Shown: one piece after another, positions 5,076 to 16,000 of the stretch
Position numbering within the stretch: the stretch's first letter is position 1
Layout of the letters: every line of letters starts with the position of its first letter
Virus record (IMG/VR): IMGVR_UViG_3300002835_000694
Span: 1 to 31,893 of that record
Length of the DNA stretch: 31,893 bases
Strand: one strand, 5' to 3'
From: a virus
Made by a program: the position numbers and the translations under genes
The notes under the pieces: generated by a model
The model's input: the letters and a program-made list of their open reading frames with translations, nothing else
Told to the model about the DNA's origin: nothing
Database searches by the model: none

Positions 5076-8000
5076 ATGATAAACACAGAAGCACAAAGAG
5101 TTAAAATCAGTCAGTTAATTCAGAATCAACTTCCAGATTTTGTTGTTTCTGAAAACCCTCTTTTTGTCGATTTTCTTAAAACTTATTACATTTCACAAGA
5201 TCATCATGGAGGTCCATCTGATCTTGGAGAAAATTTAGATTACTATACAAAATTTGATTCTTTAGTTGGATCTGCTCTTACTTCCTATACAGAATTAAGT
5301 TATTCTATTGAATCTTATTCAAAAACAATTACGGTTAAAAGTGCTGCAGGATTTCCAGATAGTTATGGTCTTTTAAAAATTGATGATGAGATTATTACAT
5401 ACACTGGTTTAAAAGCAGTTGCCCCATCACAAACATTTACTGTCAGAGTTTCTCAAAGTGAATTATCTGGAGAAAATGTCAAGTTCTTCATTAATGGCGA
5501 AGAATCCCCATTATTAAGTTTTAAAAAATCGGGTACATACATTTTTGACCAATCTCATGTTTCAAATACAGGTTTCTATCTAAAATTCTCAACAACTCAA
5601 GATGGCATTTGGAATTCTGGTGTAGAGTATACCACAGGTGTTACTGTTACTGGAACTCCTGGAAAAGATGGTAAAGTTAAAATAGTAGTAAGTGAATCAG
5701 CCCCTCTGACTTTGTATGTTTATAATGCAAGTGTCGAAGCGATGTATGGTGATGGAGAAATTAGTGTTGATTCTCTAGTTAAAAATACTTTTACTGGATG
5801 TATACGTGGATTTAGTGGAGTTGATAATCTACAGAAGACAAATAGAAAAGATGTTCTTTCATTTATCAGCACTAAAGCAGCATCTCATAATAAAAAATCC
5901 AGAGTACAAAATTTAAGCAGTCTTTTTGCTAGAGAATTTTATAAAAAAATTAAGTCAACATACGCCACAGATTTTGAAGGAGTTGATTTCAATAGCGAGA
6001 TTGATAAAATTAATTTTATTCGTCAAATTAAAGATTTTTACTTATCAAAAGGAACTGAAGAATCTTTCAAGATTTTATTCAGAGTTTTGTTTGGTGTTGA
6101 ATCTCAAATTATCAAACCACAAGATTATTTGTTCAAACCATCAGATGCAGATTATACCAAATCATATAAAATAGTTGTACAACATGCAAATAAACTTTAT
6201 AGAAATAGAGGTGCTGGAGAATTAGTAAATGTTCCAGATGTTAAAGATGTAGAAGGATCTACGTTAGTACAAACATCTCCAAGAGTTTCAGCATCTATTT
6301 CCAATGTGAGTGAATTTAGATATAATGATGAAAGTTATTACATTTTAAGTGTACCTACAGATCAAACAGTCGGAAGATTTACAATTTCAAGTAGAACAAG
6401 ATTAACTGCAGATGTTCCAGCAAGTTCTTCTTCACTGACTGTTGATTCGACATTGGGATTTCCATCAAGCGGAACATTAGTATTAAATGGATATGAAACT
6501 GTTAGGTATACTAGCAAGACATTCAATCAATTTTTGGGATTGAGTTCTTTTGCTAGAAATTATTCTTACGGTGATGATGTAATCTTACAAAGTAGTGTTT
6601 ATGCTTATTCTTCCGTAGAACCAGATGTAAAGATTGATTTAATTATTACTGGTGTTTTGTCAAAATTGGACATACCTAGTGATCATAGATTATTGAGATC
6701 TGGAGATGTAATTAGAGCTGGAGCGCAAGGAATTGTTAAACAAGAAAGTGACGAAAAGTTTAATAGTTGGATTTTCAATCCAAGTGTTAATTTTGAAATT
6801 AAATCAATAACATCGACATTAGTTGCTGGTTCATTCCAAATAGAAACAAAAACAAAACACAATTTTATAGATAAAGATACAGTAGAAATAATTTACAAGA
6901 AAAAGGGAGAAAAAATCTTATGTACAGTATCATCAATTAGTGGGTCTAACACACTAATTGTATCTGGGGCAAATAATTTAGTTCCAAATCAAGCAATTTA
7001 TTTAAGAAGAAAAACTCTGTTCGGCAAAAGCAGTATCTATAAGAGTGTAGAAAAATACACCACAGATGTTCAAAATGTCTATGATAACAATGGTGATTTG
7101 TATGTAACATCAACTTCAATTCCGTCTTTATTGCAACGAAGTATAGATGTCTCTGATCGTTCTGTCTCTTGGGAAGGTGCTTCCAGCGGAACTGCAGTTC
7201 AAGTCACAACTGGATTCGTAGACCATGGATTCTATAGCGGCGATTTGGTAAAGTTCACTGCATTATCAGGATCTTTGGGTTCTTTGATCAACAAAAAAAA
7301 TTATTATGTTAAAAGAGTAGATTCAAACAGAATCCGATTTGCAAATAGTTTAGTCGATTTAGTCAATGAAAGATTTGTAAATGTTAATGGAACTGGAAAG
7401 TTTAAAATTGAAATACCAGAATTTTCTGGTAAAACTATTGAAAACCAAAAGTTACTTAAAAGAGTTCAACAAAAAGTTAATTTTGATGGATCTATAAATG
7501 AAACTCTTCCAGGTACAACAGGAATTTTAATCAATGGAGTTGAAATCCTAAACTACAAATCTGGCGATAAAGTATTTTATGGACCGATAGAATCTATTGA
7601 TGTTCTTGGTGGTGGAGAAAATTATGATGTAATCAATCCACCAACAGTAATTTTTGAATCGGATAATGGCACTGCAGCATCTGCAATTTGCTGTGTCAAA
7701 GGATCTTTGCAAAAGATAGAAGTTATTGATCCTGGATTTGATTACATTGAAACACCAACCATTGCTATAACTGGAGGGAACGGACAAGGAGCAACTGCTG
7801 AGGTAAGAATGGAGTCATTCTTACATTTTGTTGACTTAGATTCTTCTTCTGGAAAAACTGTTGACACAACAAATAATTTAATCGGATTTGGTACATTTCA
7901 TAAATTTGAAAATGGCGAAGAAGTAATTTATAGGACGTTTGGAAAACAGGGAATTGGAATTGCTGGTGTAACTACGACTTTGATTAATAATGCTTCATAC

Positions 8001-11000
8001 TTTGTATCAAGAGTTGGTCCAAGTAGTATTGCTTTGGCAAACGATTCTGTCAATGCTATAAATGGAACTAACTTGATTGATTTAAATGCACTTGGAGTTG
8101 GAAAGCATAGATTTGAATCTGCACAGTTAAAGCAAAAAATTGGTGAGATTATCGTAACTAATTCTGGATCAGATTATTCGAATAAAAAAAGACTAATAAA
8201 ATCTGTAGGTATCAATACATTTACCAGCACTTTATCGTACAAAAATCATAATTTCAATGATGGTGATTTAGTACAATACAAAACAAGTTCAGTTTCTATT
8301 GGAGGTCTTTTCAATAATAATTACTATCACATTTTAAAAGTTGATGATAATAATTTTAAACTCTGTTTTGCTGGATCGACACTATCTTCAATTTCATTAA
8401 CAAATTATCAAACTCAGCAATACGTTGGTATAACTTCTTTTGGTAGTGGAAATCACATTTTAAACTATCCTCCTATTTCAGTTACAGTTTCTGGTAAAAT
8501 TGGTATTAAAAAATCTGCAATAGAAGATTACACCGCAAAAATAAGACCATTGTTTAGAGGATCCATAACTTCAGTTGATGTTGAAAATGAAGGAAGAAAT
8601 TATGGATATTCATCAATTTTAAATAATCAAAGACCAGTATCTATTAGAGTTTCTGCAGCAAATACTCAAAGCTCCTACAAAGCAATTGTAAATGAGGTAG
8701 GATCAATAACTGATGTTATTATTTCTAAAACTGGTGGAGGATATGTCTCCCCACCAGAACTTGTTGTTTTTGGTGATGGAGTTGGTGCAGAATTAGTAGC
8801 AGTTTCTGCTGGAAGTAGCATAACTAGTGTAAAAATCAAAAATGGTGGTGTTGGATATAGTACTTCAAATCTTTCCATAGTAGAAAAATTACCAGGAAAC
8901 GGTGCCAAATTCTTTGTCAATCTCAAATCATGGACTGTTAATAATGTTAAGAGATTTGAAAATAAAATTTCATCTGATGATGGATTTTTAGTTGTAGGTG
9001 ATGGAGGCAACGGTATTAAATTTACATCATTATATGCTCCGAGAGAATTAAGAAAGTCAATAAAGCAAAAAAATAACAATGGGTCTATAAATTATACTCA
9101 AAATGATTTGCAATTTATTGGAAATGTAGAAAAGGATTCTAAGTCTCATTCTCCTATCATTGGTTGGGCATATGATGGAAATCCAATCTATGGTCCTTAT
9201 GGGTATGAGAATAAAAATGGAGGACAAGTAAAACTTCTTACATCAAGTTATTCATTAAAATCTGCAAGATTAAATGGACCCCCAACAAGTACTTTCCCAC
9301 TGGGATTTTTTGTAGATGATTATGAATATCTTGGGAATGGTGATTTGGATGCAAATAATGGAAGATTTTGCGTAACTCCAGATTATCCAGAAGGCACATA
9401 TGCATACTTTGCGACATTTAGTAAAAAGAATAGTACCTCTGGAACTTTTAAAAATTATAAAGAACCACAATTTCCATATTTGATTGGACAAAATTATGCT
9501 GCTAACCCAGATGAGTATAATTTTAACAAATTTAATAATCAAAGTAAAAACATTAATACAAATCAGTATCATAGAAATACTTATCCATACAGATTGGGCG
9601 ACTTTGGTGCTCTTTATGAAGGTCTTTATCAAAATGATTTTACTGAAGAGATTAAAATTAAATCTTCTTCAACTGGGGGAATTGATAGTGCAATTATTCA
9701 AAATGCAGGAAACGGTTATACAGTTGGAGAAAGTTTTGTATTAGATAAGGATACAGTAACTGGTTCTGGATTTTATGCTGAGGTTACTAAGGTAAGAGGC
9801 AAAGCAATAAAATCTGTATCTTCATCAATCACTGAAATTGAAAATGTCGTTATTCTCTACAATAAAGGCACGGGTCAAATTACTGGATTCTCACCTACTC
9901 CACATTCACTTATTAATAATGATCTAGTTACTATAAGTGGGGTTTCTACAGAATCATTTAAAAATTTAAATAGACAATTTAATGTATCAATAATTGACCC
10001 CATTTATTCTTTATCAAAAGGAATTGGAAATACTAGTACAACTGGTATTGTTACTACGATTTATGTTACTGGACCAGACATTAATGATTTAAACAACATT
10101 TCTCCAAATGACATTATAGCATTTGGAAATGAACAGATGTTGGTATTGAATGTAGATTCTGTTAATGGTGGATTGAGAGTTTTAAGAAAGTATTCAAATG
10201 CAGGTGGAGGATCTATTTCTGCTGGAAATAAGTTAACTTTAAGTACTAAAAAAATTACATTTAATTCTGGCATTAATACTAATGTTGAGACTAATAGGAA
10301 TCTTCCATATTATTTTGATCCATCAGAACTTGTTGGGATAGGAACATCATTTGGTGTTGGAATTGGATCCACGATTTCGTATTCAATTAATGTTCCTGGT
10401 AACATTTCAACTACAAGATTTATACCTACTAGAACAATTTACTTGCCAGGTCATAAGTTTAAAACTGGTGATTCATTAACTTATTCAAACGGGTCTGGTT
10501 CATCTATTATTGTTTCCAATGGATCTACTACATTTTCATTGCAAGATTCTTCAACAGTATATGCAATTGCTACGAGTTTAGATTTACTTGGAATTTCTAC
10601 AACAAAAAATGGAACCCAAGTTTCTTTTGTAAATGTTGGTTCTGGTAAATATCATAGTTTTACCCCACAAAAGCAAGAATACAAGGTAATAGTTGAAAAA
10701 ATTATTGCAACAGTTGTTTGTGATGAAGCACATAATTTATCTTTACTTGATAATGTTGAACTTTCACTCACTCCTGGCATTTCTACAACTATTTCGGTAA
10801 GATATGATTTAGACACAAACTTAACACTATTCAATCCATTAACATTTAATTCCACAGGAATCAATACAAATAGTAGTAAAATTACAATACAAAATCACGG
10901 TCTTCAGGATGGAGACAAAGTTCTTTACTCTAGTTCGAACCCAGCAAGTCCACTTCAAAACAAAAAATCTTATTATGCAATTAGATTGGATAAAAATAAC

Positions 11001-12842
11001 ATTCGATTAGCAACTACTTACTTTAATGCAATTAAAGATTTCCCAACTTTTGTTGGTATTGCAACAACTGGAGGACCATCACATACGATTTCTAAAATAA
11101 ATCCAAAAGTTGACATTATAAATGGATTCAAAGTTGTATTTGATTTATCTGATTCATCTCTTAGTCAATCTGTTTCTGGTAAAAAAATTGAAGTTTTTGA
11201 TTTTAATTTATACAGAGACAAAAATTTTACAATTCCATACCACAGCAATGCTGGAGAAAATAAATTCAATGTAGTTAAAATAGGAAAGGTAGGAATCGGA
11301 ACAGCAAAAATTCAATTTGATGTTACTGAAAATACTCCTAAACAAATTTTCTATAGATTAGAACCAAAATCTTTAGACTTAATTGATGATAAGCATAAAA
11401 ATCCAGTAGTAGATGATGATGTTTTTTCTAATAATACATTGAAGGTAGTTGGAAAAAGTTTATATAATCAATCATCTTCAGTCGTTGGCGTTGCAACTAC
11501 GACATTCCAAATCAATTTAAAATTTGAACCAGAAAAATCTTCATATAAAGATGTCGAAACAACATCCATTAAATATTCCACTACATCAACAAATATCAAA
11601 GGACCTATAGATGCGGTTAAAATTTATTCACAAGGAGTTGAATTTAACTATCCACCAAATGTATCATCAATTGGAAGCACTGGAAATTCTACAGCAATTA
11701 TAAAATTATCTGGAAGAAACTTAGGTAAAATTAAAAACACAGAATTAGTAAACTTTGGATTTAATTACTCATCAGATTTAACATTAAGACCAACAGCTAT
11801 TTTCCCACAAGTAGTTAGATTGGAATCTTTATCCAAATTAAAATCAATTCAAATTGTAAAAGGAGGAAAAAATTATACAACTCCTCCAAACATTATTGTT
11901 GTCGATTCAACGACTAATGCACAATCTTCTGGATTTGTATTCGATACTAAACTAAATGGAACCTCAATTGCAAACATAAAAATCTTGGTTTCCCCTGATG
12001 ATCTGTTTTCAGTTGAACCAAAAGTTTTTGCGGTAAATAATACTAATGGAGTTGGCATTACAACAGTATCATTCAATAGTTCTACAAAAACTGTTACTGT
12101 GGTATTGAATAAAACTTTTACTAACGCTACTTTCCCATTTAGAATTGGTGATAGTGTTTTTGTAGAGAACATTGGAATTACTTCAACTGGAGATGGATTT
12201 AACTCTGCAAATTATCAGTATAAAAACTTTACCATTGTTGGTGTGTCTACTAGTGCAAACCAATTGTCCTACCAGATTACTTCATCTAATCCAGGAACTT
12301 TCAGTCCTACTAAATCTTCAGGAAGAGTTATTTTATCTTCTGATCTTCCTCAATTTAAATCTACAATTCAACCATCTAAGTTTTCCAAAAATGAAACCTT
12401 CTATACTAAAGATGGTAAAAATTTCGGTGAAATAATTTCCATGGATGAGAAAAATAAAATAGCAAAGGTTATTAGTAATGTTAAACCTCTCAGTGCTGGT
12501 GATGTAATCGTTGGCAATTCTTCTAAATCATCAGCTGTTATTTCTAATTCTGAAACAGTGGTTTCGTATTTTAATGTCAATTCTTCAGCATTTACTGTAG
12601 ATGGATGGCAAAAAGATACTGGTATTTTGAGCAATGAACTTCAAAAAATACATGATAGTGATTACTATCAACAGTTTTCATACTCAGTGAAAAGCACTAT
12701 ACCAAAACAAAAATGGGATAGTGTTGTAGATTCAACTGCTCACATTGTAGGATTTAAAAATTTTGCAGATTTACAAGTAGTTTCTATACCAGAAAATACT
12801 GCTACAGTCAAACCTGCAATCATTACCACTATATTCAGATAA
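5076..12842 (+). CDS. 7: Giant baseplate wedge protein gp7 with large modular insertion
   Basis: 2588 aa, against about 1032 in T4. The ends resemble T4 gp7. NPLFVDFLKTYYISQ lies at about 28-42. FYLSKGTEESFKILFRVLFG (about 318-337) corresponds to FYSTKGIEASYKFLFKVLY in T4. YYQQFSYSVKS and PKQKWD (about 2527-2545) correspond to the T4 YYVMKIKS...SSRW end. Between them lies about 2,100 residues of beta-type modules: IDDE..RG modules (about 85-250 and 450-510), a cupredoxin-like domain nested at about 118-230, up to seven H..GD..Y modules, about eight GGxGY repeats, and a YHYH-like domain (about 1350-1470; GWAYDGNPIYGPYGY, YPEGTYAYFATF). No signal peptide or membrane segment is seen. gp7 initiates the wedge in T4. 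Only the cores support the gp7 name. Confidence 0.8.
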   Translation: MINTEAQRVKISQLIQNQLPDFVVSENPLFVDFLKTYYISQDHHGGPSDLGENLDYYTKFDSLVGSALTSYTELSYSIESYSKTITVKSAAGFPDSYGLLKIDDEIITYTGLKAVAPSQTFTVRVSQSELSGENVKFFINGEESPLLSFKKSGTYIFDQSHVSNTGFYLKFSTTQDGIWNSGVEYTTGVTVTGTPGKDGKVKIVVSESAPLTLYVYNASVEAMYGDGEISVDSLVKNTFTGCIRGFSGVDNLQKTNRKDVLSFISTKAASHNKKSRVQNLSSLFAREFYKKIKSTYATDFEGVDFNSEIDKINFIRQIKDFYLSKGTEESFKILFRVLFGVESQIIKPQDYLFKPSDADYTKSYKIVVQHANKLYRNRGAGELVNVPDVKDVEGSTLVQTSPRVSASISNVSEFRYNDESYYILSVPTDQTVGRFTISSRTRLTADVPASSSSLTVDSTLGFPSSGTLVLNGYETVRYTSKTFNQFLGLSSFARNYSYGDDVILQSSVYAYSSVEPDVKIDLIITGVLSKLDIPSDHRLLRSGDVIRAGAQGIVKQESDEKFNSWIFNPSVNFEIKSITSTLVAGSFQIETKTKHNFIDKDTVEIIYKKKGEKILCTVSSISGSNTLIVSGANNLVPNQAIYLRRKTLFGKSSIYKSVEKYTTDVQNVYDNNGDLYVTSTSIPSLLQRSIDVSDRSVSWEGASSGTAVQVTTGFVDHGFYSGDLVKFTALSGSLGSLINKKNYYVKRVDSNRIRFANSLVDLVNERFVNVNGTGKFKIEIPEFSGKTIENQKLLKRVQQKVNFDGSINETLPGTTGILINGVEILNYKSGDKVFYGPIESIDVLGGGENYDVINPPTVIFESDNGTAASAICCVKGSLQKIEVIDPGFDYIETPTIAITGGNGQGATAEVRMESFLHFVDLDSSSGKTVDTTNNLIGFGTFHKFENGEEVIYRTFGKQGIGIAGVTTTLINNASYFVSRVGPSSIALANDSVNAINGTNLIDLNALGVGKHRFESAQLKQKIGEIIVTNSGSDYSNKKRLIKSVGINTFTSTLSYKNHNFNDGDLVQYKTSSVSIGGLFNNNYYHILKVDDNNFKLCFAGSTLSSISLTNYQTQQYVGITSFGSGNHILNYPPISVTVSGKIGIKKSAIEDYTAKIRPLFRGSITSVDVENEGRNYGYSSILNNQRPVSIRVSAANTQSSYKAIVNEVGSITDVIISKTGGGYVSPPELVVFGDGVGAELVAVSAGSSITSVKIKNGGVGYSTSNLSIVEKLPGNGAKFFVNLKSWTVNNVKRFENKISSDDGFLVVGDGGNGIKFTSLYAPRELRKSIKQKNNNGSINYTQNDLQFIGNVEKDSKSHSPIIGWAYDGNPIYGPYGYENKNGGQVKLLTSSYSLKSARLNGPPTSTFPLGFFVDDYEYLGNGDLDANNGRFCVTPDYPEGTYAYFATFSKKNSTSGTFKNYKEPQFPYLIGQNYAANPDEYNFNKFNNQSKNINTNQYHRNTYPYRLGDFGALYEGLYQNDFTEEIKIKSSSTGGIDSAIIQNAGNGYTVGESFVLDKDTVTGSGFYAEVTKVRGKAIKSVSSSITEIENVVILYNKGTGQITGFSPTPHSLINNDLVTISGVSTESFKNLNRQFNVSIIDPIYSLSKGIGNTSTTGIVTTIYVTGPDINDLNNISPNDIIAFGNEQMLVLNVDSVNGGLRVLRKYSNAGGGSISAGNKLTLSTKKITFNSGINTNVETNRNLPYYFDPSELVGIGTSFGVGIGSTISYSINVPGNISTTRFIPTRTIYLPGHKFKTGDSLTYSNGSGSSIIVSNGSTTFSLQDSSTVYAIATSLDLLGISTTKNGTQVSFVNVGSGKYHSFTPQKQEYKVIVEKIIATVVCDEAHNLSLLDNVELSLTPGISTTISVRYDLDTNLTLFNPLTFNSTGINTNSSKITIQNHGLQDGDKVLYSSSNPASPLQNKKSYYAIRLDKNNIRLATTYFNAIKDFPTFVGIATTGGPSHTISKINPKVDIINGFKVVFDLSDSSLSQSVSGKKIEVFDFNLYRDKNFTIPYHSNAGENKFNVVKIGKVGIGTAKIQFDVTENTPKQIFYRLEPKSLDLIDDKHKNPVVDDDVFSNNTLKVVGKSLYNQSSSVVGVATTTFQINLKFEPEKSSYKDVETTSIKYSTTSTNIKGPIDAVKIYSQGVEFNYPPNVSSIGSTGNSTAIIKLSGRNLGKIKNTELVNFGFNYSSDLTLRPTAIFPQVVRLESLSKLKSIQIVKGGKNYTTPPNIIVVDSTTNAQSSGFVFDTKLNGTSIANIKILVSPDDLFSVEPKVFAVNNTNGVGITTVSFNSSTKTVTVVLNKTFTNATFPFRIGDSVFVENIGITSTGDGFNSANYQYKNFTIVGVSTSANQLSYQITSSNPGTFSPTKSSGRVILSSDLPQFKSTIQPSKFSKNETFYTKDGKNFGEIISMDEKNKIAKVISNVKPLSAGDVIVGNSSKSSAVISNSETVVSYFNVNSSAFTVDGWQKDTGILSNELQKIHDSDYYQQFSYSVKSTIPKQKWDSVVDSTAHIVGFKNFADLQVVSIPENTATVKPAIITTIFR

Positions 12843-12848
12843 TAAATA
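12841..12848 (+). promoter_or_regulatory. Possible late promoter (AATAAATA)
   Basis: AATAAATA fits NATAAATA and sits 16 bp before the ATG of the 49-aa ORF, overlapping the gp7 stop codon. Such words are common in AT-rich DNA and stop codons favour them, so support is weak. Confidence 0.35.
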
Positions 12849-12864
12849 GTTAAAAAACAAACTT

Positions 12865-13014
12865 ATGGAAGAAGAAATTATAATTATTGAGGAGAACACT
12901 CAAGTCACCAATAAAATTGATGTTGTAGAAGAAGGGGTTTCCGTTCATCAAAGAATTGATTTTGATTTGTGTGGTGAAAATTCTATAACTATTGTTTCTG
13001 CAAATAGTAACTAG
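12865..13014 (+). CDS. Small hypothetical protein (49 aa)
   Basis: The frame runs from ATG 12865 to TAG 13012-13014 and fills most of the gap between gp7 and the 1479-aa gene. The protein opens MEEEIIIIEENTQV, is acidic and Ile/Val-rich, and ends with SITIVSANSN. No motif, signal peptide or clear membrane helix is visible, since the Ile run is only four long. There is no clear Shine-Dalgarno, which is true of several neighbouring real genes too. The fit to the gap and the phage-like composition support coding. Function is unknown. Confidence 0.5.
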   Translation: MEEEIIIIEENTQVTNKIDVVEEGVSVHQRIDFDLCGENSITIVSANSN

Positions 13015-13029
13015 TGAGGAACATAGGTA

Positions 13030-16000
13030 ATGTCATCGAAAAAAATTTCTAACGAAATTTACTTAGAAAATAAAATAGTTTCTGACCACATAGAATGTAT
13101 CGGAAATAGGGTTATTCAAATAGATGACATAAGTTCTCTATTTAATGATCAACCAAGAGCAACATATTATTCACAAATAGATGAACTAGATTTATTACAA
13201 TTTGGTTCATTTAAATACTACATCTATGTTTACGATACAAAATATCCAACAGAAAGTGAGTTTTTACAAGTAAACTTATCTCATGATGGTAATGAAGGAT
13301 TTGTAGTTCCTTATGGAAACGTTTATTCATTATTTACATTGGGTGATGTTGAGTACCGACCATCGGATGTAAAGACAAATTTTGGAACTTTGTTGTTTTA
13401 TCCAACAAAATATCTTTATAATAGTTATGGTATAAGAATTGTTAGGATTCCTCTTTTTACATCTTCTGGAATAGGCGTTAGTACTAAGACATTTGGTAAT
13501 GGTTTTGCTATAAATTCTACTTTTATTGGAATCACTTCATCAACATCACCAACAGCCGTTGGTATTTCTTCATTCTTAACGACAGATTATAGTACTTCCA
13601 AATATTCTATTCAGGTAATAAACGATGATAATGATTCAGTCAAGCAGTTTAAAGAATTCATATTAATAAACAACAACACATCTTCAATTCTTTATGAATT
13701 GGATTATGGTGATGTAAATACTGATAGTTTGGATCCTTCCAATACAACTGGATTGGGAACATTTGGATCATCAATTTCTAGTGGCAGTGTATATTTAAAT
13801 TTTACACCAATTCCAAACGTCAATACTAGTGTTAAAATTCATCACACCGCAATTCATTCTTCAAACACTGGTGTTGGAAGTACAAACATTGGTACATCAC
13901 AAATTTTAACATCATATACATCTATTGCATCAACAGCATCTCCTACTGCTACAAGAATTAGTGGATTTTCTACTGATTTATATAATGCCACAGATTACTT
14001 AGTAGAAATAAAGGACACAACTAACTCTGAGTTTGAAATTTCTCAAATTTCATTAATACACGATGGAACAGAAATTTACTACAATGAAATTGCTGGTGTT
14101 AGAACAAATGACACAGGTATAGGAACATTTTACCCTAGATTTAATGGTACTGATCTAGAATTGACATTTACACCAAACCCAAACATCAATGTTACTGCAA
14201 AAGTTTTTCAATTAAACATCTCTAAAGATTCATCCTCTGTTGGAGTATCGTCCTTTTCGTCAAGTCAAATTGAATTTTTAAACGCAACGTATGTTGCAGC
14301 ATCGGACGATTCATCAAAAACTTTCAGTTTGAAGCATAAAGGAGATTCACTGTTTTATAAAGAATTTGTTGGATCCAGTTCTACTACAGTGTCTCTAGAT
14401 ACAAATACTTTTATTATCAAAAATCACTTTTATACAACTGGAGAACCAATTACCTACACTGCACCATCACTTGGCACTAGAATAGGAATTGCATCTACAA
14501 ACGTATCTGGAATTGGTGTTACTGATAAATTACCAGAAAATTTATTTGTAGTTAAAGTTGCTGAAAATAAATTTCAAGTTTCAGATACTGCACAAAATGC
14601 ATTATCAATCCCACCTGTAATTTTAGATTTATCTACTTTAGCACCAGCGACTCAAACTTTACATAGTTTTGAGTCCTCTGTTCCTCCCGAATCAAAAACA
14701 TTAATTGCTTTGGATAATGCAGTCCAAGGACCTTTAGTAAGGTCTAATTTATCATTGTCTTTAGGAGAAAACATAACAGACATTCAACCAACGTTTTCTG
14801 TTGTGGGTATTGTTTCATTTTTTGCTAATGACATCATTAGAATTGATGAGGAGTATTTGAGAATTAGATCCTTGTTGGATGATGAATTAACTGTAGATAG
14901 AGGATGGTTAAATAGTCAGTTTTCCTCACACTCTATCGGTTCAACAGTTACAAAATACGTTGGGGACTACAAAATTGATAAAGATAAAATTTCCTTTGTA
15001 GAAGCACCAAAAGGATTAAAGGGATATAGTGGACTTCAGACTTCATCTACTTTTAATGGTAGAGTTTTTGTTAGAAACACAGATTCTGATACGTCCATAG
15101 AAAATTATGTTGACAATTATCTATTTGATGATATTGCACACCAATTTAATGGAATTTCAAAAACATTTATACTCAAAGAAAATTCATTAAACATAACAGG
15201 AATATCAACAAATCATCCATTTATAATGGTCAACCAAGTTATACAGCATCCAAATGATAATTATACCATTTCGGAAACGTCTGGAATAACTTCAGTAACT
15301 TTTGTTGGTTTAGCAGCTTCTTCCGTTTATGACGTTAACACTGCAACTATACCTAAAGGTGGTGTTATAGTTTCTGTAGCATCTTCCATTTCTTATGGTT
15401 ATCAACCATTAGTTGCTGCAGGTGGAACTGCAATTATTTCTGGGTTGGGTTCTATTACTTCAATTTCTATTGGAAATAGTGGATCTGGATATAGACCAGG
15501 AATTCAAACGAGTATTTATGTAAAAGCACTTTCTTCAGTCGGAATTATTACTGTAGGAACAGCAAATGTTACAAATGGAATCGTAACATCAGTAACTATA
15601 ACAAATTCTGGATTTGGGTTTACGTCATCAAATCCACCAAAAGTTTCTTTTGACTCACCATTACCTTATGAAAATGTTCCTCTTGTCGGTAGTCCAACAG
15701 GTATTGGAGCATCAGTAACAATTTCTGTTGGGTATGGTCTCAGTGTAAATAATTATGAATTGACAAACTATGGAAGTAATTATAGACCTGGGGATGTTTT
15801 AACAATTAGTTCTGGTGGAGTTGCTGGAATACCAACAGATTCGACTGTTGGAGCAGCATTTACATCATTCAGATTAACTGTTAAAAAAGTTTATGATGAC
15901 ATCTTTTCTGGATGGACAATCGGAAAACTTAAGTTATTAGACAACATTAGTGACCAATTTAATGGCATAGAAAAAACGTTCAAATTAACAGAAACCGTAA

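Noticed and set aside
8675-9079. 134-aa minus-strand ORF within gp7
   Set aside because: It is antisense to GGxGY repeats, which give a Pro/Val-rich shadow translation. There is no promoter and no phage-like motif.
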